Below are positions 11,066 through 22,275 of a DNA stretch of 64,000 nt, one piece after another. The notes below the pieces were generated by a model, which was given only the letters and a program-made list of their open reading frames with translations, was not told the DNA's origin and searched no databases. How positions within the stretch are numbered: the first letter of the stretch is position 1; every line of letters begins with the position of its first letter. The translations under genes were made by a program, and so were the position numbers. Source of the DNA: Cycas panzhihuaensis (Eukaryota; Cycadophyta); the NCBI GenBank assembly GCA_023213395.1, contig CM041465.1, positions 64,797,741 through 64,861,740 of the forward strand. The letters are read 5' to 3'.

Positions 11066-11089
11066 TTTCAATAAGAAATATAGTAAGTA

Positions 11090-12208
11090 AATAAATGTAA
11101 GGGAAAGTTGTCTCCTAGCTCTATTGATTTATTGAGATCATAAGGTTTGATAATTTCAAACCATTCTTCAATCCCTGTCATATGATGTGAAGCTCCTGAA
11201 TTTACATACCAATTTTGTGCTACACTCGCATTTGCTTGTAAAGCTTCAATGAAATTTGTTTTGACTTCTTCTTCTGTTGTGTCTTTTTCTCTATTATAAT
11301 TTCTAGTCACTTATTGTTTTCCCTTTCGAATTTTGACTCATCTTCGATAGCACTACTATGGGAAATAGTCTATTTATTTGCAATGGTAATAGATGTTAAA
11401 CCCTCTATAGTTACTCAAAAAGTGGCCTAGTTTTCCACAATTAAAACACACTCTATCATCTTGAGGTGGATTGTTAGCCATTCTTACTCATCCTCTTCCT
11501 TCTATCCAACATCCCCTATAGACTACTGGTGTTCTTCCTTGTAGCCTAGGATTAAGCTAACCTCGTCCCCTTCCTCCCAAATAAAGCTTGGTGATAAGAG
11601 CTTCTTCAATTTCTGATTCCTCTTCATATCTCTAATTCCTTTGTTCTTGGCTAAACATATGACCTGTCAGAGTGTCAAAGGTCATTGTAGATGTTTATTC
11701 CCCCTCCTATTAACATATTTACCATATTATCAAATAATTTTGGGAGTTTGTTAAGCACAAGATATATCAACTCTATATTAGTTAATTTGTCTCCTGTTGT
11801 GAGAAGGGAAGTTTTGATGTTGGTTAACTTGGTTATGAATTTGGATATAGTTTGACCCTCCCTCATCTTAAGTTTATAGAGTTCTTCTCTCAGGGCCATA
11901 ATTCTTACTTCATTCTTTCTACTAAATATAGAAGACATTATTTTTCAAATTTCATTAGCATTTTGAAGACCATCAACATATACTAATAGGGAGTCAAAGA
12001 TTGAAAGTTTGAGAATAGAAATGACAATGTTATTTCTTTCCTCCTAATTGATTAAGTCTACCACATCAGATGGTTATTTTTCATCCCCAGTGGTAATTCT
12101 CCATGCATGTTTTGCTCTCAACAATCCTTCCTTTTTTATCTTCCAATTACTAAAGTTCATTTCAGTGAGTTTATCACTTTCAGGTAATTATCTAGTAGAG
12201 GAGGCCAT
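11090..12208 (-). pseudogene. gag: C3 gag and protease start
   Basis: On the minus strand the likely start is ATG 12208-12206. A 'KLTEMNFSNWK' string follows, typical of copia Gag N-termini. The capsid region (11938-11675) is open for 87 residues and reads LKMREGQTISKFITKL, the UBN2-like Gag core. A zinc knuckle near 11459-11410 reads CFNCGKLGHF....Y, with the last Cys lost. The protease motif WYVNSGASHHMTG lies near 11225-11185 and has Asn where the catalytic Asp should be. Several stops make this a pseudogene. Confidence 0.85.
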
Positions 12209-12910
12209 GATTGACTTTGTGAAGATAGAAAATTAAGTTTTAAATGGCTGTATAGAGTATTTTATGACCAGATGTATAGATTTTTGTACAAAACTTAAGT
12301 TATATAGATGAGAGGAAAAAGGGTCTCAATTGAAAGAACTCCTAAATGGTATCCAAATACGGTATTAGTTTCTCAATTTACTTTCATAATTGAGAGAAAT
12401 GAACAGAGAAAGGTAAAAACCCGTGCCTAAGGGTTTTTGGAAAAACTGAAGAAAAATCCTAAAAAATTGAGATGAAATCTTGATAAAATTGACTTAAAGC
12501 CTTTGTCTAGTGATGACAAGAGTTTTAGATACTTTGTACTAGATATTTAAGTTAGATTTTTAAAGAAAAATCTTGAGAAGATGCTTCAAACCTATGTAAC
12601 CTTGAATCTACCTGAAACTGGGTGAAAATGACTTCAAATGATATTGACGCAGAAGAGAAAAATGTAGAGGAGGCCCCAATCTATAATTTAGGTGAGTTTT
12701 ATCAAATTTTGATGACTCTAAATTTTGACTTTTGTACATCTCCATACACATCCATACAATTATACAATCTCGTATAATCATAGCTTGAAGTTTACCTTAA
12801 ACAAACTAACCTCAGATGGTAGAGTCTTTTGGTAGCAACTTGATTCCAATCTTCTTCTTCCATTAATAAAACCCTAATTTTCTCTTTCTAGGTAGGAGGA
12901 CCTGAGAACT
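12209..12910 (-). other. C3 leader
   Basis: About 700 bp of non-coding, AT-rich DNA between the C3 primer site and gag. I see no protein or repeat in it. Confidence 0.55.
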
Positions 12911-12923
12911 TGCTATGATACCA
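12911..12923 (-). promoter_or_regulatory. C3 primer-binding site
   Basis: On the minus strand TGGTATCATAGC follows directly after the LTR end. It differs by one base from the usual initiator-Met site TGGTATCAGAGC. Confidence 0.8.
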
Positions 12924-13324
12924 TGTAATAAAATAAAAATAATGGAGGAATTCTCTCTCTATGTTTTATTGATGATTCTTTATCTATATATACAGTTATA
13001 AAGAAGGTACAAATGGCAATTGCTCAACAAGATGGTGCCACTTGTCACTTTCAGAGAGAAAGGGGGAGAGATATAAGACCCTTACAAAACATTTTAGTCA
13101 TATGCTATAACCCTAGTTAAAACATTACCTTTTATATTCTGATTATTGGTTTAGGGGTTGGACTACTCTAAAGTTTAGGTTACCCATTTGTCTGAAAAAC
13201 TAAATTGAAAACTTTTGAAAAACAATGAAAAACTTTAAAAAATTAGCCTTTTTCTTTCCAAATCTTCAATATCCTACACACAACTAGCTTTACTATATAA
13301 AAATGAGAGTTAAATATTCCAACA
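12924..13324 (-). repeat. C3 5' LTR (about 400 bp)
   Basis: On the minus strand it starts TGTTGGAATATTTAAC and ends TTTTATTACA, so it has TG...CA termini next to a primer site. No second LTR is present, so the outer end rests on the canonical TGTTGGA start. Confidence 0.72.
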
Positions 13325-13460
13325 GAGTGTATGTGCACCAAATAGAAGTTGCTCACATCAATATATCAAATATTCAATGATAACCTTAATGTAAACTTTA
13401 GTATAAAGGAGAATAATAAACAAAAATATAAGATAAGATTGCCATTGATGAAACCATGCA
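13325..13460 (-). other. C2 leader, LTR-proximal part
   Basis: Short AT-rich non-coding stretch between the C3 LTR and the C2 primer site. This is what remains of the 5' part of the C2 leader. Confidence 0.6.
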
Positions 13461-13471
13461 CTCTGATACCA
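13461..13471 (-). promoter_or_regulatory. C2 primer-binding site
   Basis: On the minus strand TGGTATCAGAG lies two bases inside the LTR end, exactly as in C1. Confidence 0.88.
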
Positions 13472-13473
13472 AA

Positions 13474-13813
13474 TGAAGGATGAGCCATAGAGTAGGACTT
13501 CATAATGGTGAGTACATGGTCTCTTAAATAAAAAAAATTTATGAATAGTGGCCAATGTTAAAAAACACTAGGGAGGTATTCCCACCCCATTTATAGATAA
13601 TTTAGGGAGGCAGCAAGCACCTCAACCTGACCTATACATAGTTCAAGTTAATATTAAAAATATATAATTAATAAAAGGAGTGTGTACCTTAATAATAATG
13701 TGTCAGCATATGGTAGCTAACTTGTGGCTCAAGGTACCCTAGGGAGCCCCAAAGGTGGCTTTGAGAGGCCATAGGTTCACATCTCCATACGCACATTGGG
13801 TGTTATCCTAACA
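13474..13813 (-). repeat. C2 5' LTR (340 bp)
   Basis: On the minus strand it begins TGTTAGGATAACACCCAATG and ends GGCTCATCCTTCA. It aligns along its length with the C1 LTR, including the TCAAAGCCACCTTTG hairpin area and the GGGAATACCTCCCTAG stretch. It marks the 5' end of C2, whose other end is outside the window. Confidence 0.9.
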
Positions 13814-14046
13814 TAAGTCATACAAATCCTTAATGGCTTTCAATCCCACTACCTCATTTGCCATGGTGGTTAATAATGCCACTTTCCTACTTAATGAATT
13901 AGTAATATGATTATGTTTACTTGATTTATACTTTAAAATAGACATAAATATATATAGATAGGATACCCACTTAGCATACATAGCATTTAACTTTCTTTGA
14001 GTATTTATATACCTCTGTTTGGTTAATACTCATCACCTAATATTTA
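13814..14046. other. Short stretch not assigned to any element
   Basis: About 230 bp between the outer edge of the C2 LTR and the C4 LTR. No ORF, repeat or motif is recognised. It may be genuine host sequence or an old decayed repeat. Confidence 0.5.
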
Positions 14047-14319
14047 TATTGGGAGTGTACATGCTACTAGAGTTGTTATGGTAAGTTTATTTTAATGCAT
14101 TATCTATTTTTTATATTATTTTAAATTATAAGTGAGGCGGGCTCCTATCCACCTCCTGAATATAAATTATGGGGTTCAAAACCCTAATGTTTTATCAACA
14201 TCACCTATGGTTAATGTAAATTTATTATGCTCTTCAAATATGGATTGAAATATGAATTTGAATATGATTTATAATATGGCTTGAGTTCGTTGCTTCACTC
14301 TTATCTTCATTATTCTTCA
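14047..14319 (+). repeat. C4 5' LTR (273 bp, diverged)
   Basis: The segment starts TATTGGGAGTG (TG mutated to TA) and ends ATTCTTCA. It aligns loosely with the C1 LTR: TGCTACTAGAG against TGCACTAGAG, CCTCCTGAATATAAAT against CCTCCCGAATCTCTAT, and TTTTATCAACATCACC against TTTATTAACACCGCC. Confidence 0.7.
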
Positions 14320-14321
14320 TA

Positions 14322-14334
14322 TGGTATCAGATCC
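14322..14334 (+). promoter_or_regulatory. C4 primer-binding site
   Basis: TGGTATCAGATCC begins two bases after the LTR end. It has one mismatch to the initiator-Met site. Confidence 0.8.
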
Positions 14335-15690
14335 AAGTTCACTCAATTGCCAATTTTACCATCTTACAAAGGGTTTAAAGGATTTCTAAATTATTTGTTC
14401 TAGATTTGTGTTGACTACCTTAAAGACATGTTAAGAAGAAATTGTAGAGACACCTTTGCTCGATCTAATCTCATCATTATTCTACATTAAGAGACAACCC
14501 TTTGCATCTACTACAATTAGTGGTTTTCATTTTTCTAGTGTGTCATGCCCCTGTTGAGATCTGTGATTTGTTTACTCTCTTAAGCCTTATCGTACTCTGC
14601 ATATGAGAAATAAATACTTTATCCTTGCCTACAATCAAGTTCACCTCCTAAGATCTAGCCATATGAGCTCATTTGCCTATCCTAATCCTTTGTTCACATC
14701 ATCATGATCGTAAGACTTTGATCTCCTACCTGCTTATATTATATGCACTATGATTGTGATGTACATCTCTATCTTTGTGCATATAGCTGATAGTGAATTT
14801 CTTCTCTTTGATTTATTTGTGATTTCATACACTTTTTTGTCTACTAGGGTGACCTCTGTGATTTACCCAAACTCCACATGAACTAAATGCCATATGATTT
14901 AATGTGTTATATCAAGCTTTTGTGCACATTTTCTCCATGATCTCTACTCTCTATCATTCTTAGCTCAAGCATTCTTATATTTTATATGTTTTATATACTG
15001 CAACTCACTCGATTGGTCGTCTACAAGTTGGTTATTTCTCACTCACCTAATAATATGCTACAACTAATCTTCAAAGGTGAGGCAACTTGTGAAGCCCACA
15101 ATCTTGGAGCCATTATTGCATTCAAAAAAATTTTCTCTATGTGATTGTTATTGTCTAAGATTCATCCATTTTTTTCATATTTTTTTATTTTATGTTGTTT
15201 ATTCATGAATGTATATATTTATTTTAGTGATCCTTACACCCTATTTATGATCAATATCCATATATTTTTTGATCATTTTTTAAATCAATTATCAGCATTT
15301 TTCTATCTTATCTCATGCCTATTAACGTTTATGCTTGTTCCATCAAAATAATTCTCTTTTTCAAATGTTAAAAAAAAATAATAATTAAATTTTATTTTAT
15401 TTGAAATCTAGGCATTCGTTGGGCATTTAGCCCCCTTTGCATCAATGGTTAGTCACATACTTAGTCCACATGACTATGATTTATTACTATAAAGGGGTAA
15501 ATCCTAAATCCTATTTAACTCTTTTTATAATTTCAGGTTTTAAAGGATTTAATTATATTTCATAAGTTTTAAAATCTGTAGCCCCCTTTAGGCTCTAGTA
15601 GGTGGTCACATTGGCCCCTAGTCAATTATCTATTTTAGAGCCTAACAATTGAATTTTGTAGCTATTTAGCCCTACTTTGGCCTCCTAAAA
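14335..15690 (+). other. C4 leader, first part
   Basis: AT-rich DNA with no coherent ORF. Scattered pyrimidine-rich strings and a poly-A tract near 15369 are all I can point to. Confidence 0.5.
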
Positions 15691-15699
15691 AGAAGAAGC

Positions 15700-16800
15700 C
15701 CTTTTGGAAACAAGCACTTCAGACCACTGCATTCAAACTCCTTATATTCTAAAGCTACTACTTTATCTTTTAGCTTATAAAATTAATTCTAAAGCTCATT
15801 TAAAACATATTTTCTACTTATTTAAAGTCATTTTTGCCTCTTTAAAACATTCAATTAAAGGTACATTCAAAGTAAAACAAAGGAGCATATTTCAAGGTCA
15901 TGATCATAGCATACATTGCATTTTTCTTTGGATTAAAAGGAGCTCATATAGAAGAATATTTATTATTCATTTATTCTTAATGTTTTCTTCTATATAGTGA
16001 AACAAATAGAAGACTCTTTTCGCTCTTATTTATCTCTCTATTAAAGTTTACCTTTAAAAACATCTATCAAGGTCTTTGTTATTGTATTCAAAGGTGTATT
16101 TAGATTGCATCTGTTGTATAAAATCATTTTAAAGTACTTTTAAAGCTTATTTGAACCCTTGCGGAAGTTTATTTTGTAATAGCATTCAATGAATTTAATT
16201 TGAAATAATATATCTTTTATTACTAAGTTATCTTTTCATTGATTAAAAAGACATCTATTTGAAAGTTCATATATATTTCAAGTTATTTTTTAGCTCATTA
16301 GTAATGCATCTTCAAAGTTGATTTAAGGTCATCTCTATTATAATTGAAAGAACAAATAAGGCACATTATATTGCATAACTATAAGCACATCTCATAAGTA
16401 TTTACCGTTTAAGGTTTATATATATCATTTTTAAAAGGATCATTGATTGTATATTTGTTTCATTCCAAAGGAACATTTATCCTGCATTATTTTTAAGGAT
16501 ATATACTTCCCATCTCATTTCTTAGTTATTTTCTTTTTCTTTTTAAATAATGAAATGAATAGCAACTCCATTTTAGTTCTCTTTTACCTCCTTATTGATC
16601 AATCAAGATTCTTTTAAAGGTGCATTTAGTTTGCATCCCTTGCATTAGATTATTCAAAAGTATTTTATGGTATCAAGGTGCATCTAAAATCATTGTGAAA
16701 GCTTGCTTATTTCATTTGTATATTTTTATTCAAAAGGAGTATTTATTGATTTCAATTTAAAAGGATATATCTATCTTTTATTATTAAGTTATTTTTTTCA
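15700..16800 (+). repeat. Two diverged tandem copies of a unit of about 545 bp
   Basis: The stretch 16008-16250 resembles 16553-16790. Paired landmarks are TCAAAGGTGTATTTAGATTGCAT and TTAAAGGTGCATTTAGTTTGCAT, then TATCTTTTATTACTAAGTTA and TATCTTTTATTATTAAGTTA. Upstream, the end of 15700-15990 resembles the end of 16260-16560. This gives two old copies of a roughly 545 bp unit, AT-rich and non-coding. A third partial echo lies at about 16870-16910. Confidence 0.6.
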
Positions 16801-16918
16801 AGTTATTTAAAAAGGAACCCTACCTTGTTATGAAAGACCATATTCATTCTTTTTCAATTTGAAAAGCTACATATTCCTTTTATTACTAAGTTATTTTTTC
16901 ATTAATTAGTATGGAATC

Positions 16919-19613
16919 TATTTCCCAGCTTCCGGGAATGGATACGAAGGGGTCGACTCAGGTAAGTGCATGTATGTTTCTCACCCTATTATTGTTTTCT
17001 TTTGTGAGGAGTATCTGCTTGCATGCTATGATTTCGTAGATGGTTTTATTATCATCTACACCTATCCTGCCTATGACGACTATAGTGGGGGCACATTTCT
17101 ATCGAATGTGACACCCCAGTGGTTGTATCACTTTCCGCATTCTGCCCTACTCACCTTAAGACCCATTTAGTTTATGTCATGACTTGCTCGTGTGATGATC
17201 CATCGCTATTTGGTTGACTTATCTTACCCTTGAGTCCCATTGTTGCTTCCTATGCCCTTTTGTTTGCTTGTCTGCCTTTGGGCAAGTGGGCTCTCCCCTC
17301 TACCGGCCTCCTAGGTCACTGGTCCATAGCCTAGGCTAGCTGTTTGGGCCAGTTTTGGCCTCTAGTCCCATACTGCAGTAGATTTTGTGGTACCGCGAAG
17401 TTTACCATGGTACGACTGTCATGACTTATTTTTAAAAACTGCCATGGTAATTCGCACATTTATTGCAGAATTGCCACATGTCTTGTGACCCAACTCAACA
17501 CCAGCCAAGCCCTAATTGCTCGATTAGGGTTGGGGCTGAGTATTTAAGTCCTTCTCAACTCTCTTTTAGGATCTTTTTGCTCTCTTTTGAAGGATCAATA
17601 AGGAAAAACACCCTATTGTCTGCTATCTCCTGCTGCTCTACTGCTGTCCCAGGACCTGCAACCACTCTCTAGTGCCCAGCTCTCCTTTGGCTTTGTTGTG
17701 ACATCTTCACAGCCCCTTGTATGCCTTGGAGAGGGCCTCCTTTGAGAGTTTTCAGGGCCTCTTTTGCCCAGGTAGCCATCAAGCGGTCTCAAGAGCAGGA
17801 CTTTCCTTCAGCCATCTTAGAAGGGGCTTCATACCTGCTGCACTCCAGCTTCTCTTCAGATTTCTCAGCCTCTTCTTAATAGGCTTTGGCAGAGGAAAAT
17901 GCCTCCCATATTCCCCAAAGGTATTTATTGGTCTAAGGTCTTTCCTTTACCTAGTTTATGCTTAATTTTACATGGTTTATACTAGCTTGTCTTATCTTGT
18001 TTTAAAGGTTACTTCTTGCCTTTTCTTGGATTGTTTTTCTTATATTATTTAGGCTTCTCTTCCTGCATTTCACACCTAGGACAGTGGCCAAAGAGGGTTT
18101 CATAAGGTTTAAAATAGAGCTAGGTGGATTCTGTACCACCCTCACGCTCCATAAGAGGCTTCTTCCCTCCAAACCTTCCTCTTTGTCCCAATGCTGCTCT
18201 TGGTGTGGGGCTAAGGGGTTAGATACCTATTTCCAGCCACTGAAAACCTGTTGCAGTGCTGGTTTGTAGGCCTATATCCCTCATCCAGGTTATGCATAAG
18301 CCCCGGTCACTTGTCCCTAGCTCAACCTTGCTCTTAGCGACCTGGTGTACTTCCTATAGCGCTCTGGTTTGTTGAGGATTCCTTTGAGTTTCCTTGCACT
18401 TTTGTTGTCTCAGTTTTCATCCATCCATACAACCATTCCTTCAAGCCTTATGGCTTCTTGAGGGAGGTTAGGGCTGCTCTTTGTGGGAGGTGGGACACTC
18501 TAAGGCTTACTTATTTCACCTACCATTCATTCATATAGTTCTCACCATAGTTTGTTGTTGCAATCTTGTGGTTCATGAATGCTAACATATGTGTATAGAG
18601 GCCTATTTTTGGTACATACATACATGTGTTATTAGGATTCCACTTTGTATTGCTAGAATCCTTTCTCCGAAAAGGGATATTTATACTTACTTGCAGGAAC
18701 ACAGAAGATGCAAAGGACTTCTCCCTTTTCCTCTCTCTCAGGTAAGTGTATTTACTCATATTTATTACATCAACTTATTTGTTGTTATTACGTTCCTTTT
18801 TTCCTTTCTTGGCACTCTAGTGTCACTACTGGGGAAGGTAAGGAAGCCCCATGCTTCACCCTACCACGACCCCTCTCTTTCTATACATTATGGAGTAATT
18901 TTGGATACCTTGTGGGAGCATTACCACTTTGATCATGTCTACATTCCGGGTATGTGCCCTCGCTTCATTTCATTCTCTTTCCTTTAGAAGATTTTTGCAT
19001 GGTAGTAATTAGATCACTTAAAAGGAAAAAGGAAATCAATTCTTCTTTTGGTTTACATTCAGTTTGTAACATTTTATACATTACATTTATCATAAGAAAA
19101 GGTTTTAGGAAGATCTTCCCCCCTAACCTTTTCCCTTACCTTGTGAGCTTCACCTTTGCCATCTTAGCTTGTATTTTTTTTGCTTCGTTTGCTTATGTGT
19201 TCTTGGCACCCTCATTCTTCTTGATTACTCTTCACATTTCCCCTTGGTTTCTTTTACTCAGTCGAGTAACCAAGGAGGCCTCAACCGTAGGTTATTCACC
19301 TACTCGTTTCCCTCTCCTACAGGGAAACCCTTGAGGGTTTCTCTCCCTTCCCTTCTGGCCATCCAAGGGTGGGAGGACCCTTCTCCAAGATCTATCCTGG
19401 CTACTCTTCTGCCTCCCCCTTCCTTAGTGGAAGTGGTGAACCACCCTTAGGTAGCTAGGTACCATCCACAGGTCTCGAACTTACGCTCCAGCATATAGGG
19501 CGCCCTGCGTGGTATTTGCCTTACTTGTAGGTTCTTATCTGCACCCGATAGTATCACCAATCACCTTCATTGCTCTTACTTAGCTAGGTAGTTATCCCAT
19601 AGACGTGCATCTA
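16919..19613 (+). repeat. G1 5' LTR (about 2.7 kb, LTR subfamily A)
   Basis: The start is TATTTCCCAGCTTCC, where siblings have TGTTTCC, so the terminal TG has decayed to TA. The end is placed before the primer site at 19613. It matches the G3 LTR throughout: the GACTCAGGTAAGTGCA string, the TATTTAAG box and the AAGGGTGGGAGGA stretch. G2 and G4 carry a different subfamily, alike only at the ends. Contains several splice-donor-like CAG|GTAAGT sites (16959, 18739). Confidence 0.88.
17541..17548 (+). promoter_or_regulatory. TATA-like box, G1 LTR
   Basis: TATTTAAG follows GGTTGGGGCTGAG and is conserved in G3 (37732-37739). If used, U3 is about 650 bp and the transcribed part of the LTR about 2 kb. 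Confidence 0.55.
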
Positions 19614-19634
19614 CTGGTGACCATACTGGGGACT
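19614..19634 (+). promoter_or_regulatory. G1 primer-binding site
   Basis: CTGGTGACCATACTGGGGAC directly follows the LTR and is conserved with small changes in G2, G3 and G4. Tat elements are usually primed by tRNA-Arg; I could not check the match to a tRNA. Confidence 0.75.
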
Positions 19635-19874
19635 TGCCTGTAAGGGAGTTAGTATTCACCCTTTTTCTATTGGTATTGCTACCCGCTTGTGGTTCCTCCC
19701 ACTTCATTTCCTTTGTTAGGCAGCCCTCAACGTGCACTCCTTCTCGCCCTTTCTTTCTTCTAAAGTGTTGGTTAGCTTTGTATGCGACGCTTCTCTCATC
19801 ACTTACGTGGCTTACCTCCATTGTTAGAAGATCCCGGGTATCGTCCTCTTCCATCGTTGGATTCCAATTTGACT
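19635..19874 (+). other. G1 untranslated region before gag
   Basis: Short leader with pyrimidine-rich strings and acceptor-like AG sites before the CAGCCC(T)CAACGTG string. The same layout occurs in the siblings. Confidence 0.5.
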
Positions 19875-22275
19875 ATGGAAGGATACCCTTCTAATTGGAC
19901 CTACCACGCATTCGTGTCGGGAACTCACGAATTCTCTGCATCTATTCCAAGATCCACCTGAGAGGGTGAAGATCCTCTTTTCTACCTAGACGACCAACAC
20001 CACTCACTTGATATCCATCCTTCTACCCATGCGGTAGAATACCTGCTTTCTCTTGAGGTTCACCATTTGATTGATGATTCTTACGAGGAACGCCCCGAGG
20101 GGTCTACGTCATTTGAGGTCCCATCCACCTCTTATGGTCACGTAGATACCCCTCCCGCCGATGTGGTCGAAGCTATTAGCGAGTGCTTTCGAGCGACTCA
20201 CCTTCCATCGCATCCCAAGTGGTTTAAAGATGTTTTGCGTGGTGGAGCATCTTCGTTACTTGCTCCTTTACCGCCTTCTTCATCCACGCCTGCCCCTCCT
20301 ACTACTAATAACCCTTTCATTCCTGCGCATTCATCCCGCTCTTTCCCTACAACAACCTTGGGGATGAATGTCACACCTTCCATCCCTCGCCATGGTCCTA
20401 GTTCTTCAAGACCCTCTTGTGGTATGACTTTCCCTCAGTTGAAGGTTAACATACCCTTTCCTAGCAAAGCTAATATGCCATCCCCTAATGTGGCACATGT
20501 GTTCCCTAGTAGGCCTATGGGTCCTACTAACTCTTTAGACGCTAGTCATGTGGGACCCGCTCCCACATATTCCCAAAACCAACCTGTTAGGCCTTCCTTT
20601 TACATACCCCTAGGTTATACTTCTCAACCTTGGGGGCAGGGTAAAGGGAATAGCATTTCAGCTTATGGGATGGACCCGCTACACCCATATGGGATTGCCC
20701 TACCTAGGGTGGACCATATGGGTAAAACTCGATTCCACACCCTCCTTTTCCACCATTTAGTATAGCCTCTTTTGCTGCACCTTCACAAGGGAACCCAATT
20801 CCCTTTCAAGGTACTTATCCTTAAGCCCCCTTCCAGCAAGCAGCATTTCCTCAAGGAGGGATGGGTTTTCCACCCCCGTCCATTCCTTGCTTACTACCTA
20901 CTACATCATTTGTTGATCCTATGGTCTAGGCAAGGGCGCATCCCTTCATGGACTATAGATCAACACCTCTATCTATTGAGACATTAAGAACTAATATATT
21001 GCTTCATCCTCCTGAAGTTCCTAGATTTGATGGAACTTCCTCACAAGATGCAGTAGAACATATGCATAGTTTTTCTATGGTATGTATTGATTTAGGACCA
21101 TATCTTAATGAAATTGTTTCCATGATCTTTGCAGGGTGATGCTCTTAAGTGGTTTTATCACCTCGCTGCCCACTCTATCTTTTCATTCCAGTAATTGGTT
21201 GACGAATTCATCAACTACTTTGATGTAGCTTGCCTATTTGAGAGCAGAATGAAATCCCTCCTATCGCTCAAACAAGGTCACGATGAAATGAATCATGATT
21301 TTGTGCAATGATTCCATGACCTTCTTCACTCCACTAAGGCCACGTTGCCTGAGAAGTTGAAGAGGAACCTTTTCATTAATGCACTTCATCCCGAAGTATA
21401 TGTGGAAGTCCTTAAAATGGGGGTGACTACATGCGACTTCATGATTGCAAAGTGCTTAGTGCTCGAGGCTATTGAGATCCAGGCTGGACTCAATAAGCCT
21501 CTCAATCCCTCACAGTAATGTGAGGCACCACCTCCAACCAAGGATACCAAACCATAACAATCTTCTAGGTCTTCTTCTCACCCAACTGAGAAGACCTTAG
21601 ACCCCCTTACTTTTGCCATATGTTCATTCGAACGTATGATGAAGGAGCTCAAACTTCAAGCCCCTTCATCTCCAACTTCCAACAAATAAATTCAACAAGC
21701 TACCTAAGCTTCCCTCCCTAGAAATGGAAACACCCAGTCCTCTCAAGTAAGGAAGACAGATCCCTTGCTTGAGAAGAAGTGGTGCTCCATTCATGGGGAG
21801 TGCTTCCACGATGACTCATGTTATAGGGTCTAGCATCCCAAGGATGCCCCTCGATGTGACTCCTCCTCTAAAAGGGCCTTAAGGCCTAATTTAGACCAAC
21901 CAGTTCATAAGGATCCATTCCCCAAACATGGGAAACACGATTGCAACACTCAATCCAAGAATAACCAGAACTGAGGAGGATCGCCAAATTCTCATCCTTT
22001 CCACGATAAGGGGAAGGGCGCCTGTGATTCGTCCTCTTCCTCCCGTTCCCCTAACTGATGTACCCCATCACCTTCGCAGTCCCAGAATAAGGGAAAGAAG
22101 GTGATTCAAATGATTGAGGCTACTCCTTTGTATGCCCTCACTCAGTCTCAAGCTGCTAAAGAAGCAACTAGTGCTTCTTCTTCTACTCCTTCTGATCCTC
22201 TTCCAGAGAACCCTCCTCCAGAGGTGTCTCTTTTTCCCAAGGCCATTCCCATGTGTATGGGTTGTTATAATTTTT
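19875..22275 (+). pseudogene. gag: G1 gag
   Basis: The start is taken at the ATG at 19875, because the MEGYPS(D/N)W start is shared by all four G copies. A Ser/Pro/Thr-rich N-terminal half (open from 20067 to 20765) includes the 'RPEGSTSFEVPSTSYG' signature. The Retrotrans_gag capsid domain follows: 'GDALKWFYHL' near 21137, 'LVDEFINYFDV' near 21195, 'LLSLKQGHDE' near 21260, and 'LHPEVYVEVLKMG' near 21380-21420. A zinc-finger-like 'WCSIHGECFHDDS' lies near 21782. In-frame TGA and TAA codons in the capsid are shared with G3 and G4. Further stops and frameshifts are private. Confidence 0.88.

Larger units (their letters stand above)
11066..13324 (-). mobile_element. C3: Ty1/copia element of another lineage, 3'-truncated
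   Basis: Antisense element with its 5' LTR at 12924-13324, primer site at 12911-12923, leader, gag and the first part of the protease. Everything downstream (integrase, RT, RNase H, 3' LTR) is missing. It lies in the leader of C2: C2 sequence continues on both sides (13325-13473 and leftward of about 11065). Its Gag is clearly different from C1/C2 Gag. Confidence 0.8.
14047..16918 (+). mobile_element. C4: diverged relative of C1/C2, LTR and leader only
   Basis: An LTR-like segment (14047-14319) is followed two bases later by a primer site and then 2.6 kb of AT-rich DNA with no coding signal. G1 interrupts it at 16919. The rest would lie beyond the G-element nest, outside the window. Its long empty leader is the same peculiarity seen in C1 and C2. 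Confidence 0.65.

Noticed and set aside
13814-14046. A host gene fragment in the only unassigned stretch
   Set aside because: No open frame, splice sites or codon bias; too short to judge.
15704-15997. 97-codon frame in the C4 leader as a possible gene
   Set aside because: AT-rich composition, no homologue recognised, and the frame is not kept in the duplicated copy of the same repeat.
19604-19640. Splice donor next to the G1 primer site (CCTGTAAGG)
   Set aside because: The siblings have CCAGTAAGG or CTAGTAAGG at this place, lacking GT, so it is not conserved.
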